This document shows positions 23,423 to 35,110 of a stretch of 64,000 bases of DNA, in pieces (positions within the stretch are counted from its first letter, which is position 1; each line of letters opens with the position of its first letter). The DNA is from Siphonodentalium dalli (lineage: Eukaryota > Mollusca > Scaphopoda > Gadilida > Siphonodentaliidae). A program made the position numbers and the translations under genes. Location of the stretch: NCBI GenBank assembly GCA_032622095.1, contig CP136063.1, positions 184,617,956-184,681,955 of the forward strand, in the 5' to 3' direction. Under the pieces are notes generated by a model that ran no database searches, was not told the origin of the DNA, and saw nothing but the letters and a program-made list of their open reading frames with translations.

Positions 23423-23890
23423 TATAGGAATCAGGGAGCTAAATGTGTTCTAGAGTCGGGGAGCGAGTACACCGTGGAACCCTAAAGGTGAAGGTAACTG
23501 AAGAATGACCTTCACCTGATACATGCGACACGTTATTAAAGGATGACATCGCGTTTATTTGATTTGTACATAATATCTAAATAATTTAAACTGGTGAATG
23601 AATGGGGGAACGGATTTTTGTGAGCGGGAAATGTATTTAACTAGCTGTTGTAGATCCGGGTTTTTCCAGATCAAATTTGGCTGTGAGATAGCCCTGTCGT
23701 ACACTTGGGGATTTATTTTAAAAAGTAAACACATGACCTATGATTTTTCTTGCATTTTCGTGATCAACTGGTGTCAATCTAGCTGGGTAAACATCACTGG
23801 TATGGCCTGCAGGCTTAAATTCAGCGAATTTGGCCGAAACGTTAACACTGTCGCCTATGGGAAACCATTTAGTTCCGTGATTCCTATAAG
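23423..23890 (+). mobile_element. 468-bp repeat with TA-type ends, copy 2
   Basis: Same orientation as 22069-22536, at a constant offset of 1354 bases, with no difference that I could find. The right flank (from 23891) and the left flank differ from copy 1, so the identity is confined to the element. This suggests recent transposition or gene conversion. Confidence 0.7.
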
Positions 23891-26800
23891 CCTTTTTACT
23901 GGTTCGCGATTTTCAAGATGGCCGGTGGTTCCATATGGTCCGATTCCTAGCTTTTTATCCAACCCACCGGTAAAAGGTCAAAGTTGAGAAGTAGCATCCA
24001 TTTCGACCATTTGTAAACATTCGACAGCTGAGTGCGAGAATTATTTATCAACATTTTATGGCTTAATTTCATTTATTCTGAGTGCAACTACGTGTTTAAG
24101 AATTGTTTTGTGGCCATGTCATCTATAGAGTTAGGATCTGGTGACGATGCAGACATTCAGACGGCCTTTTTTGTCAACGAACTTCCCATAAGTTACTGAT
24201 AAATAGCGAGTTCTTGCGTTAAAAAAATAACTCAAAAACATACGGGATACATCCAATCCATCTACTGTGCGAAACCTATGTATCGTATGTATCCAGGGTG
24301 AGTGTTTAAATAGTTTTATGAAGTTCTCGCACCTGCGATACGATAACGACCTGTTGCCATTTTATTTTGGGAATTCCCAGACTGGAGTCATATGCTAAAC
24401 ATAGATGCTACTTGTTAACTTTGACCTCCGGAGACCAAATGGCGGATTCGCCGCGAGTAAGTGAAATCACTTATAGATAGCAAGAATGTTATTTTGATAT
24501 CGAAAATTAACAAAATAATTATTGATCTCTACCTAAAAAGCGATAGAAATTTTTTTTTTCAAGCGAGATGCATGGTGCATTTCGTATGGCAATTCTCGTT
24601 CCAAACATTTAACTCATGCATTAAAATCCCGCTCTAAAGTATAATAGGTTTCATATTTAATTTAATTTAATTTAATTGCTTCGAGTCCTTAATGCATCTT
24701 TAAACCTGTATTTACCAAATTCTAATTGATTAGAAGTTACCTTATTATCTATGCATTACACACTAATGAATATTAAACATTCAGCATTTGCTTTATCTTT
24801 TTGACTGTCATCTGCTATTTTATCCTTATCACCTCTTCAAATGACTTTTCTCCAAGTCACATGGACCGATTTCAACCAAATTTGGTATGGTGACTCGGGG
24901 TACTGCGGCGGAAGTGAAGTTATAACGGAGTTAGTGATTTAAAAAAAATCAAATTGTTAAATTGAGCAAGAAGTTAAATCTAAATTAAAAAACTTAAATA
25001 TTGTTTTAAATGACATGTAATAAATTAAACATGTTTTTATTCCGAATCTGTTATTAAAGACCAAAATGTTCGCGAATAGCTCAAAGGGGCACAAAGGGGG
25101 GGGTAGGCCCCTGCCCGTTGAATAAATTTAAGGCCCCTAAGTTTTTCCATAAGGATGCTGGGAAACCGATGCATATCAGTTGAATTTTATCAATGAAATG
25201 CTTCACAAAGTTCACATAGAAATAAAGTTGGGAGTAATTACTTTCTTCAGTTTTGGTTGTCATGGAAACACGGCCGTGATCGATGGAAAATATAACCACT
25301 GTCAGAATTATCCTGTTACTCTTCGTGGACCTTTGCCTGAATATGTTCCCAGTACTTTCCCGAATAGACCGACATTCGCTCAATTAAAGGAGACAGCGAC
25401 GCGTCGCAATGCATCGGTCAATAACTCTAATCAAATGTCGCTTCATTTCAGTCTCAAACAGCCCACCGACTGTGGCTTCAAACAAAAAATGACTCTGGGT
25501 TGTTATCCCAATTTCATGAAAATAATTGGAAGTGTCAGCTTTGTCGTTTCTACTACTGGACATCATTATTTGCTATAATAATGTCTGATAGAGCAAAGAG
25601 ATATGGGTGTTCCGAGCCACTGTTGGCGTTGGGACCCTTCATGGATTCATTACATGTACATTTATATATAGTGGCATGATCCGCGTTTCTCATTACAGTT
25701 TACAGTTGACAGCCTGAAGCGACAACCCGGCACAACCGTACCCATTTGAGCGATAAAATTCACATACTGACATGCTGTTGACATAGCTATTTGATAACTA
25801 TTTATACCTTCATGAGTTATTTGTGTTGGATTGCAAAACTTGTTGGTTGAACATCACTACAATGAATCCAACGACTATTTCTCTGTCCAGTATAGGGTGT
25901 CAATCGCAACTGCTCGGCAATTTTCGCGTGGAAATAACCTCTCATATAAATAGACACAATATCAGCCGGAGACTGATCATGAGCATAATACTGAGAAATT
26001 TGTCTCATGACCGGGCAACTCGTCTGTTGAACCTGAACTAATTATTACTATAATATACCAATATTGATCATTATTTATGGTTATTTACGTAACTATTTAT
26101 TTATTTGTTGTAAACCTCTGCGTTCTCCTAAATTTGACTACAAGTCAAGGCCATCGCCTTAGCACCAAGGTCGTGTATTGCATAGTCTATGATGTGAATA
26201 TGGTGTCTATTTATGAAAGATGTTATTTCCGAGCGAAAGTGGAAATGGCCGAGCCGGTTAGATTGCTAGGGTGGTTTCCATGCAGTCGAATGCCATTATA
26301 TAGGGGTAGATTACAAACCTTCAAAACCTACAAAACTTAGCCCGTTCTTATCGTTGATGTTATACCTCTATGAAATAAACTACAGCGTGTATCAACTACA
26401 CATGGCTGCTGAATATGACACTTGAGTTGATGCTCTACGATTGGCCACGATCTCGATTTATCTGCAGGATATGTGCACGATAAGCATGAGTAGGGAATAT
26501 AGTATTTCTGTGTTTCCATTCTTAACAGATGTTTCGACGGTGACCCATTGGGCCTCGTCGTTCAGAGAAGGTCCACAACGCCCTCCTCTCCGTTCTGCGA
26601 CGAGTTCCGAATCGGGTAGCCCACACATATACTCGATTCGTGGTCGTTGATCAATGGTCATTATAATAATGCACGTCACCACTACGATATAGCGACGTCA
26701 CGTTGTACATACCACTAGGCGTTGGTATCAGCAACCACAAATAACAAGTTGGCGTGAATTGCTTTTCGTGCTATTCGTTTCCAGACCATTAAGATTTGCT

Positions 26801-27195
26801 GATTTATTTTTTTCGAGCCAGAACTTCCACATTGGTGCCCACTTTGTTATAGTTAAAAAGGTATGTCGGAATAATTATTATTAAGTGATACTTGGTTATG
26901 TATGCATACTAGATGTAGTTTGACTTCAACCAATTGAGAAATAAATTAATTTAATTTTGTTTATTTATAATTTTAACCGTTTATCAAAACTATGATGACA
27001 TTTTACTGGAGAATTTGTGTTCGGTTCTAATGTTTCTTGCTTCTTGAGATATAATCATGCGTTATTACACCATGTATCTATAGGTAAGTTATAAGAAATT
27101 TCACCATTTGTCATTGTGTGTCAATTGATATAACATGTGTATAATTTTATGTATTAGTTTGCATCTTTGGAATAGTGTTGACAAATTTAAACCGG
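23891..27195. other. Spacer with scattered repeat remnants
   Basis: A weak inverted pair (GGTCAAAGTT near 23967 and AACTTTGACC near 24418, each beside AGTAGCATC or its complement) may be another foldback. About 24830-25010 contains GACCGATTTCAACCAAATTT and AGAAGTTAAATCTAA, typical of pearl-like cores. An open frame of 132 codons at 25180-25578 has no supported identity. Confidence 0.45.
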
Positions 27196-27980
27196 TACTC
27201 CAGACAATATGGCGTCCATCATGGCCGCCGTTTTTCAGACCAGACCCTAAGTGAGTTTTATGCAAATTATAGCGTGAAAATCTAGTAAAATGTATATATT
27301 TTCGTGAAGCTAAGACACAATAATACATTTTTGGGCCAAAATTGAAACCCACCATCCAAGATGGCTGCCAAAATGGCCGCCGAACTTGAAAATATGACAT
27401 TTTTTCACAAATATCTTCTAGATCAATTCATGCTGTTTGGAAATGGTTGAGTAATATGACTTTATTTTGTGTTTTATATATTACCTGATCATTGTAGCAA
27501 TTAAAATGGAATTTTTGGGGTCCTAACCCCTTCCGATCCCTCAAACATTCGATTTTACAGAATGCGGTATAAAACTTCAAACAAAATCACAATTGGGATT
27601 CTAGTCATATTTCAACAAAAATGAAAAGAACTTTGTAATGTAAGTGAGGCATATCATTACCTATGAATATTCCAACTCACTGGTTGCTCCAATCATCAGT
27701 TAATATACAAAATACAAAATAAAGTCATATTTCAATACCAGTTCCAATCAGCATTAATTGATATAGAAGACATTTGTGAAAAAAATGTCTTATTTTCAAC
27801 TTCCGGCGGTCATCTTGGATTGTGAGTTTCAATTTTTGGCCCAGAAAAGTGTCATTATGTCTTATCTTCACGGAAATATATACATTTGTATACATTTTAC
27901 TAGATTTTCCAGCTATAATTTGCATAAAACTGACTTAGGGTCTGGTCTGAGAAATGGCGGCCATGATGGACGCCATCTTG
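27196..27980. mobile_element. Foldback element with arms of about 275 bp
   Basis: The left arm (27196-27473) and right arm (27700-27980) are diverged complements. They include ATGGCGTCCATCATGGCCGC, GACCAGACCCTAAGT, TTTATGCAAATTATAG and AAATGT-rich segments. The minus-strand frame over the left arm and the plus-strand frame over the right arm translate into similar peptides, but only because the arms are homologous. The GGCGGCCAT/AAGATGGC motifs also occur in the 160-bp arrays at 58-61 kb. Confidence 0.75.
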
Positions 27981-30139
27981 CCTGTAGTCTACACGGCCAC
28001 TTTGTTTTCTTCTTGCTAACATTGCTTAGAAGTTGAAGGACATAATACGGAACAAAATGATCGGGGTGAAGTCCCAGGGGGTGCAAGGGTACCCCTATTA
28101 GCTCCCGGACTAATACTATGTAGCATGATATTATAGAATGATATGGGGTTGGCAAGAAACTTGGTATTATAGCGGCATCCGTTCGGAAGCCTCACAAGTT
28201 ACTCGGGTTTGTTGCCACTGTGTCGTTTAAGCTATCTAGTTTAATTATCGAATTCCGACATACTTGGCTAACTGAGTGATCCCATATAACCGTCCATTAT
28301 CGGAAATGTAATTAGTATACTGGAAATGGAACCAAGCTAACTGTTTTCTCGGCAGAAAAAAAAGGTCGTATAAATTGAAATTATGTGATGTCGAGGCATA
28401 AAGTTGTTTCAAATTTGTCGTATAAATTTCAAAACGTCGTAACATTTTGCCGCGAAAAAAATATTTCTTTCAAAAAAGTCGTATAAGCTCATTTCACAGT
28501 TTTCTCTTTATAGACTGGTGTAAAATCGTCAGTTTCACAATAATTCGATGCCCGGGATGTGTATCGATGGATTTGCTGCACTGTTGTTCTTCTGAATATA
28601 ACATATCAAAATATAATCAGTTTTTTGTCTCTCCTGTAAAATGACTAAAAAGTGCGGGAATTTTGTATACGACATGTTTGAATCCCACCGACGTAGTGCT
28701 GATTGGTGTATGTTCCATTTGAAATGATTGTGGGAAACAACTCACGATCGACAACCAGTTTCATTCTACACTGCAGGAAATGGCTTTAAAAATTATATAT
28801 TGTTTTCCAATTATCGACGTCATATTGTGCGGCCATCTCGACTGAGGATAGATAGGATGTGTCACATTAGCATTGCTCATTTATGTGCGCCATTATGGTA
28901 AATCATTTGCCACTTTACAGACAACGCATTTAGAACTGGTCACGGTGTCCGTACTCGTAATTAATCGGAAAGGAGTTTTCTCAATATACCTATCAAGTAA
29001 GTATACAGAAAATAAATTGAATCTAATGTATCTCATTTGTCGTGCCCCGGTAATCAAAATACATGTAGCTCGATTGATGCTTTCTTCTTTGGCATAGACA
29101 GTTAGAGCGTTTCGTGTTAATCTTTTTGGGATGTTGTACAACTGTAAAGAGCGTTTCTGTCGCATATGGCATGTGCGGAAAGATGAAAACCGATGATAAA
29201 TATCTACGACTTTCGACACGTTGTTCTATAAGTAGATAAGTTTTCATGTATTTATCAACATACATATATCTTATCGCATTCCAAATTGCATGTATAATTT
29301 GGAGATTCAAAGGAACCATGTTCGTTCAACGAACATTTTCAATTCCTGGACCTCGACTTGTCTTATCCTCGTAGATCATGTATAAAACGTATAAGCTGTA
29401 TACTGGTTATGTAATTGATTAAGCCGTCTGTAAGATAAAATACCTAAATGCTTTGTTCGTTATAGAAGAGCAGTTCTTAACTCAATGGTTACGTAATGGG
29501 TGTCATAAAGTGCATCCCGTCTATTAATCGGGCTTCACATCATAACATATTTGAATACAATAGATATTCATCAGTTAACACCTTACTACAGTATAATAAG
29601 CCATAGTTAGCGGCCGTCATGACATGGTGTCAATAGTGTCAAAGTTGTTTTTTGTGTTGTTTTAATTATGTTTTCATTCTGAGTATAACAAATAAAGTTT
29701 AAAACAAATATTTTAGTCATTAATTGTGAACCGACCAGAAAACGATGATTTAATATGGCCAAATTGTTTTTTAATTTGGCCAAAACATATTTGGCTAAAG
29801 TTTTTTTCATTCGGCTAATACAATTTTCATTTGGCTAAACTTTTGGCTAAAGTGTTTTTCGGTCCAGCGCGAACACTGCGTAGATGCCTGCGTCGACTTG
29901 TCGCAGCACCTATGAGTCGGTTGAGCCAGATTAAAAACATACTATGGACTTATTCGGGTGCGTGGGATTTCTAAATTAATACTCAGGCGCAATGCCAACC
30001 TGTGGAATGTAGCATTCTACTAACGTCGCCGAAAACTTCAAAGAAATCGACCGTATATACCACTCCATAGAGATCATCGTCTGAACCAAATCAATTGTAA
30101 ATGTTTACATCACCAGTTGGGACGCAGCTATCGGCCATA
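27981..30139. other. Spacer, no gene supported
   Basis: The short phrase GTCGTATAA recurs four times at about 28363-28490. At 29750-29850 ATTTGGC-type phrases repeat. No open frame has recognisable features. Confidence 0.45.
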
Positions 30140-31660
30140 AACTAACACACATGAGTTGCCCATCGAGAGTCATTGCGTTTAATTAATATATCAGAATGAC
30201 AGTGTATGTTGTCAATTTGGTTTAATATTCGTAACAAAATACTACATTGAGTAAGATTATTCTCAATGTATATCTGATCACCATATCGGAGTGATTGTAA
30301 TATCTGCTTCATAACTTTTTTCTGATACATCTCCATCATATTAATATCAGTAGCATTTAACATGACACATTCCACTCAATACAGCATTCTCTGCAGAACA
30401 TACATGTTCCATAAATGCATACAGACACTGTCTTGGAGGCAGACCATTTATTCCGTGCAGACCAGCACCCATCAGCGCCGCATACAAACTCCTTCGGCCT
30501 CTCGGTATTCTGTTGTCGACATCCAAAATTTCTCTCCAGACCAAAATGTATTATCTTCTTTTCTGTTACGATCGGTTTTTCTTCAAAGATGCGAGTCACC
30601 AACACAGGTAGATCGCCGTTTAGCTATAACACAACACTCTTCGGTGGATTTATTATATATCCGTTCAGTGACTTCAGTCGAGAAAATTTTTCCACTTCTT
30701 TCAGCGTGACATTCATTTCAGACCCCTCAGGTTACAAGAGAAAAACGTCATCAGCACAAGTTGTCGTGGTATCTTTATATGCCCAATGCTTGCCGGGTGA
30801 GTGGCTGTTGATAAATAATATCTACAATTAAGAACATGACGTCAAGAGTGAAATGGGAAAATAACTCGCGTCTCAGTTCAAAGTACAAGGAGTGAGACAA
30901 GGACTTGCTTTATCAGCCTTACATTATAAACGATTCAACAATCCAATGCTGCTGAATATTGAAAGTCATCATAATGGCCTTGTATCTTATCCAGAAATAT
31001 AATCTCCCCATCAGATGTGGATGTGGGACAACATCAAACGCCTTCTGTGTATCGAGAGTTACCAGATGTAATGGTTTCTTTAAACCCTTGGCTTCATTCA
31101 TTACTTCATGATGTTGATACCTGCATTAGTTGCAGACACTAATTGTGTAGCATGTGTGGCATTTTGAATGGGATTAGTTCAACGGACGAATATTTATGGA
31201 GGATGTTTTTTATCACTTTGAGGACAACAGGAGTGTAACAATTTCCCTTTGTGCTGTGTTGGTATGTTCTTCTCATCTGTTTATGGATTGGTGTTAGTAC
31301 TAATGTCTTCAGTACTTCTGGTATCATCTTCTGCTCAAACCATACATTCATTAAATCAGTTTAAAATGGTATGCCTGGCTTTCCTCCCATTTTAATATGC
31401 TCGGCTTGGGCTCCAAGATGATGTTTAGACTTCCCATATTTCAGACTGTCCACTACTTTTTCGATTTGATCTTCACAGATTGTTGGTACTTGGTACAGAC
31501 ATATGCTGGTTAGTGATGATACATTAAACTGTCAGGATACATTTTCCACACTTCTTTGTCATAGCTAAGGGTCGTTCAAATGTGATGCTAAACCAGCAAA
31601 GTACTCGTAAGCCTATTGGGAGACTCGCATATAAACTGGAAGAGGATCTTTATGCTGCAT
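30140..31660 (-). pseudogene. Broken reverse transcriptase of a non-LTR retrotransposon
   Basis: Read on the minus strand, pieces of a LINE reverse transcriptase appear in order. Near 31640-31580 is a YFAGLASHLNDP-like lead-in. Near 31490-31250 are GQ-type helices ending KTLVLTPIHK. Near 31060 is LDTQKAFDVVPH, which is RT motif A. Near 30760 is CADDVFLL, the ADD catalytic motif C, followed by GYIINPPKS. Near 30500 is GRRSLYAALMGAGLHGINGL, the conserved C-terminal region, followed by a basic tail to about 30142. Stops and frame changes interrupt it throughout. The piece around 30833-30955 encodes SRVKWENNSRLSS and GVRQGLALSALHYKRF, the RT segment expected between motifs A and C, but on the plus strand, so it is inverted. 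The endonuclease domain is not seen. It is non-functional. Confidence 0.85.
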
Positions 31661-32784
31661 CAAACGTAACTCCCGTAAAGAAAGGGTTAATTGAATGGCT
31701 CATGTGTCCTAACTAACTATTTTCTGGAATAGATAAACGTACAGAATGTGGTTTTATGGTGTCAAATCGGACCCGGCATCTTTAACACTTTGGTGTAAAC
31801 AAAATTATTTCTCTAAATCATGCACATGAAGTAACTAACTTGTATAATATATAAAGACAATTATTTTAGAGAATGGGATTTGGCAGAAAGTATTGCGCTA
31901 ATATTAGCCATTTACCCACCTTTTCCATACACATGTGGTGTCTTTATTGCTTTTTCATAAATGTTCTTTTCCCAGTTAGATTTAGTTTTTATGTTCATTT
32001 TTCTATCTTATTATCATTGGCGGACATCAGGGGCATAGTCTGTCAAACACTTTCTTTACAAATTATTATTATTCATCTGGCGGGTATACGTAGGTACCCT
32101 CAGAAACACCACGCCTAGTGCGTGGTCAAGACAACAACTCCACTTCTGGTCAAAACTTGGTACTTTAAACTGCTATGGATGTAATCTTTATGTACATTTC
32201 ACCCAAGTATGTGGGTGCTGCATGAACTGTTAAAAGTCTAATTCTACTAAAAAAACATCTCAGACATTAAAGTAATTCATAAAAAGTGGAATTTTAATGG
32301 ATTATACCGGTACCTTGTCTGTTCTTCACTCATGCAATAGGGTTGTTCGTGATAACAGATATAACGCAAATGCAGAAGGATTCCTATTCATTGATGGGAA
32401 ATGCACAGATAATAAGTTCAACAAACGGCCTTTGTATAACTACTCGATCGTGAGTATTTAGTACAGAAAGGGTTAATTAATTGGATCAAACATAGGGTTA
32501 CTCGGTACACTACAAAAACTGTTACAAATGTATCTAGTTTTAATGTGACAAACTTGGTCGACTTAAATTACTACGGGCGATAAGACTGCGGATACCTTAG
32601 TTTAATTCAAAGGTTTGTGCTTTGTACAAAGAGTGGAGGATACTATTTCAAATTGGAGACGAAGTTCAAAAGTATCAAGTTAATTCAAACTCGGACGAAA
32701 TATGTAAATATATATTAAATTTAAGGAGGAAGGCACGGACTTCGTATGAATTACCTCGTCCCGATGTTCGAACATGTCGGGGTT
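31661..32784. other. Spacer, no gene supported
   Basis: No repeat shared with the rest of the window and no credible coding region. The frame at 31873-32118 is rich in hydrophobic residues but lacks any family feature. Confidence 0.45.
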
Positions 32785-33060
32785 AGAACCCGCACCAACC
32801 TAGACTAGCCAATGCAGACTGCGGCGATTTTAACCACGACCTGACGAGCTCGGCTACGGGGACGCCCTTAAAGATACGGGCGGCGTTGGCGGTGGGTATG
32901 CTGTTGAAATATTCACCTCCGTCAAAAACCGCCATAAACAGAAATAATAGTAAAATATAGACATACTTTGTTCTTATACACATCAGATATATGGCATAAA
33001 CAGTATGTTATTATCAAATGTTTTCCTTTGTTATGTACACAAAAGCAAAAACGTTGCAGA
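32785..33060 (-). mobile_element. tRNA-headed SINE and associated repeat body
   Basis: On the minus strand, GTCCCCGTAGCCGAGCTCG (box A) and GGGTTCTAACCCCG (a mutated box B) match the head at 16480-16580. The sequence on its higher-coordinate side (about 32870-33060: CGGGCGGCGTTGGCGGTGGG, AAATATTCACCTCCG, AAAATATAGACATACTTTGT) is homologous to 34540-35110, where a piggyBac-like MITE interrupts it. This is a composite or larger repeat, of which the tRNA-like part is one module. Confidence 0.6.
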
Positions 33061-34539
33061 ACCTGGCTTTTGTTTAGATCCGGATATGGTAAACATAAAG
33101 AGCGTTCTTTGTTACTGTTTTCCTGATATGGAAACAATAAAGAGCGTTTATATCATTTGTGTGTGATTAACCAATAGAATTGCGCTGTGTTATGTAAACA
33201 GAAGCAAAACTTCTGTAACACGAGCAGGCTCTTTTTTACGTACAACACCGTACGTCTTGATGACAATATACTATTTACGCGCTGATTATGTTTGGCATAT
33301 GAACAAAACTATATATAATTTAATATTCCTTCTGTTGATGGCGATTTGAACAAATTGGAATAGTTCTGCAACGAACGCCGCCCGTGCCTTTGAAATGGAA
33401 ACCCTTTCATCGAGAGTTTGGAAGCGTATTAGTCTGAACATCGGTTCGAATCTATATTGACACAAAACGGATCTACCATTATATTGGGACAGCACAATTC
33501 ACTTCCTCCGAAATTGTATCTGTGACCATACTATTACTGGTATGGTATGAATCAGATTTATTGTGATATGCAGGGACTTAGTATACGAGTGTTCAACTTC
33601 GGCCAAATGTTCAACAGTTGGACATTTCATGCCTGGCACAACGTTAGTTGGAAATTTCAGACCAAAATTAATTTCAATTTGTGCTGATCTATAGTTTGAT
33701 ATTACAATGAGTATTTATTTATTTATTTATTTTTTTGGTCATCAGTCGAATATTTCGGTCAATCTAAATATTGTTTATTGAATTGAAATGGCCATCAGTC
33801 GGAAATATCCAACCATTGGGGAGTGTGAGGTTCGAAATTGAGGTACCAAGTCTGAGTTTAATGTACCTGTCATTTGCAGAATGAGGGCTAGCATAACAAA
33901 ATTCACCCTCTGGGGACCTCATTCTGCATGTCCTCATCTGCTGTGGGAGACATAGACTGAGCTGAAGTTCCCAAATGGTGAATATTTTTGGATTTTATTT
34001 TAAATTTGTTTGAAACAGATGTAAACGTTAGCGTGGCGGGATAAATATATAGCTATAATTATACATGAACTGTGGAAATTCACAATGCACATTCAAGAAT
34101 CACTAATCGTTAAAAATTCCTATTTATAACTGAAATATACAAGGAAAATATTTATCGATTGTGCCCTCAAACATGTAATAGATGTTCCTAAAATGTACGT
34201 AATCTCTTTCACATGTAAGAACAATAACTCTTGCGACACACACATATATATAGCTAACTCACTGCATGACTTCCAGATAGCAGCTATATATCCGTATATA
34301 TGCGAACGTCTAAGGGACGGTCTAGAGATTACATTAGTGCCGTATAGGTTCATGGCCTTTAATTGGTGATATAATTGGCATCCCAGAAGGCGGAGAATGA
34401 TATTGTTTCCGGGCGAACAATTGTTAGACTGGCTCCCGTCGCGCACTACAACAATGCGTTAAATTTTCCTATTTCGGAAGTGCATGGTGGCCCCACGCTC
34501 TATTCTACCAGTAATTAAATGGTCAGCAGCAAACTTTAA
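33061..34539. other. Spacer with one hAT-family fragment
   Basis: About 33595-33850 contains CCAAATGTTCAACAGTTGGA, GCCTGGCACAACGTTAGTTG and ATATCCAACCATTGGGGAG, phrases of the hAT-like family. A (TTTA)n run lies at about 33712-33731. No gene is recognised. Confidence 0.5.
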
Positions 34540-35110
34540 AGATTCGGATGGCCTTCGCGATGGGCATTGCCGTTAAAATAGTCACACCGTTAACCCTTTA
34601 CCCAACAGAAGGGCCCTGTGCCAATGCATTCTCTTATATATGCGAGTCGACCATAGGTCGCCTCGCATATATAAGAGAATGCATTGGCTTAACACATTAA
34701 AAATTATAAAATTGTTAAAGAATGTAAGAAAAAATGGTAAAAAGTGTTAAAAAAAGATTTTTTTTAGGCCAATGCATTCTCTTATATATGCGAGGCGACC
34801 TATGGTCGACTCGCATATATAAGAGAATGCATTGGCACAGCGTATAACTGTAACTATCACAATGTGGTCAAGGAGCCGGTTCCAATTATATCCATATTTG
34901 TATGGTTCTATTGAGACAGACCGAAGATATTTTAGGCTGTTGAAGCTTTATTTGGCCGGTTTTGGCCGGTTTGTTGGGTAAAGGGTTAAAGAATATAAAC
35001 CGAAAGAATATTAAAATATAGACATATTTTGTTCTTATACCAATCATAAATATCGCACAAATATCATGTTATTGTCAAGATCGCACGCATTGTCTGTACA
35101 CAGAAGCCAT
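34540..35110. repeat. Second copy of the SINE-associated repeat body, interrupted by a MITE
   Basis: About 34540-34589 and 34990-35110 together align with 32870-33060. The phrases AAAATATAGACATATTTTGT, TCTTATAC and TATGTTATTGTCAA-type segments are shared. The two halves are separated exactly by the TTAA-flanked element at 34590-34989. Confidence 0.7.
34590..34989 (-). mobile_element. piggyBac-like MITE, copy 2 (TTAA-flanked, 400 bp)
   Basis: This is the reverse complement of 6388-6787, with the same length, termini (CCCTTTACCCAACA) and two internal 69-nt hairpins. TTAA is present on both sides. The paralogous sequence at 32920-32960 lacks the insert and serves as an approximate empty site. 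Only scattered substitutions separate the two copies. Confidence 0.87.

Noticed and set aside
22069-23890. LTR retrotransposon with two identical 468-bp LTRs
   Set aside because: The ends are not TG...CA, they form inverted repeats beside TA, and the 886-bp interior has no primer-binding site, gag or pol remnants.
25180-25578. Open frame of 132 codons
   Set aside because: No recognised domain, no flanking splice signals, and phrases such as GTCATGGAAACAC and AATTTCATGAAA occur in decayed repeats elsewhere in the window.
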